Part shown: piece after piece, positions 20,720 to 20,909 of the stretch
How the letters are laid out: every line of letters starts with the position of its first letter
How positions within the stretch are numbered: position 1 is the stretch's first letter
Source of the DNA: a virus
DNA length: 20,909 nt
Virus record (IMG/VR): IMGVR_UViG_3300035698_006736
Span: 1-20,909 of that record
Strand: one strand, 5' to 3'
The notes under the pieces: model-generated
Told to the model about the DNA's origin: nothing
Seen by the model: only the letters and a program-made list of their open reading frames with translations
Database searches by the model: none
Program-made: the position numbers and the translations under genes

Positions 20720-20909
20720 TTATATCCTTTTTGTGACATTTCTTTGTATAGTTTTTCTTGTTCGAGTTCTGTTTGGCATTCGATAACTAGTTCAAAGACT
20801 GAATTATATTTTTCTTCTTTAGGTGGTTTAAATAAGTCTTCGTTATCTTCTGAATCGTTAAATAAATCCACTAATTCGTCTGGTTGAAACCCTGTTAACG
20901 ATAAATCAA
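20698..20909 (-). CDS. C-terminus of probable phage DNA methyltransferase (ParB/N4-type), cut by window edge
   Basis: Seventy codons, open at the right edge. They begin DLSLTGFQPDELVDLF, an element typical just after the catalytic part of phage DNA methylases of the ParB plus N4/N6-methylase type. An acidic linker follows, then KYNSVFELVIECQTELEQEK and LYKEMSQKGYKCRILSM, a small alpha-beta C-terminal domain I recognise from the same proteins. Catalytic and ParB-like motifs would lie outside the window. Likely role is DNA modification against host restriction, or regulation. It overlaps the next small gene, so it is in the same operon. Confidence 0.6.
   Translation of the reverse strand, partial: DLSLTGFQPDELVDLFNDSEDNEDLFKPPKEEKYNSVFELVIECQTELEQEKLYKEMSQKGYKCRILSM

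Noticed and set aside
1-20909. CRISPR arrays, tRNA genes, integrase or lysogeny genes
   Set aside because: No regular repeat-spacer pattern, tRNA cloverleaf, integrase motif or repressor was seen. A lysogenic lifestyle can neither be supported nor excluded from this window.

Overview
The window looks like the late (packaging, head, tail, adsorption, lysis) half of an AT-rich tailed dsDNA phage or prophage. Almost every gene lies on the minus strand, so transcription runs from the right edge to the left. Most genes abut or overlap by a few bases, often as TAATG or TGATG stop-start junctions, and most carry clear AAGGAG/AGGAG-type ribosome sites. I see no tape measure, sheath or tail tube gene. 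A P22-like portal, a gp4-like adaptor, a gp10-like stabilisation protein and small Gly/Ala-rich ejection-type proteins point to a short-tailed (podovirus-like) virion. The major capsid protein belongs to the N4-gp56 family. The host cannot be named from the sequence; the ribosome sites, low GC and carbohydrate genes suggest a low-GC Gram-negative bacterium (inference).

In transcription order: (1) the right edge holds the C-terminus of a probable DNA methyltransferase with a ParB-like domain and a 48-aa protein. (2) A promoter candidate precedes the packaging and head block: TerS, a GT-A glycosyltransferase-like gene, a 99-aa helper-like protein, TerL, portal, a 47-aa Cys/His protein, a very acidic scaffold-like protein, the major capsid protein and a probable head accessory protein. 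(3) A strong intrinsic terminator closes that block. (4) Next comes a carbohydrate module: TPR-glycosyltransferase, SAM methyltransferase, 55-aa basic protein, GT8-like glycosyltransferase and a 54-aa AT-hook-like protein. (5) Tail and ejection genes follow: adaptor, gp10-like protein, 118-aa beta protein, GNAT-like protein and four probable internal virion proteins. (6) A kinase-methyltransferase fusion precedes the tail fibre, a 117-aa beta protein and a glycine-rich adhesin. (7) The left edge holds an HNH endonuclease remnant and the N-terminus of an M15-type peptidase (probable endolysin).

Two things stand out. First, five glycan- or small-molecule-modifying enzymes sit at three separate places among the virion genes: two GT-A enzymes, a TPR-GT, a class I methyltransferase and a kinase-methyltransferase fusion. 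They may decorate virions or alter host surface glycan. Second, the gap between the kinase-methyltransferase and the ejection genes holds a plus-strand micro-gene. It has its own TTGCAA-N17-TATAAT promoter and ribosome site, and it encodes a 23-aa membrane-type peptide whose stop codon overlaps that of the convergent ejection gene.
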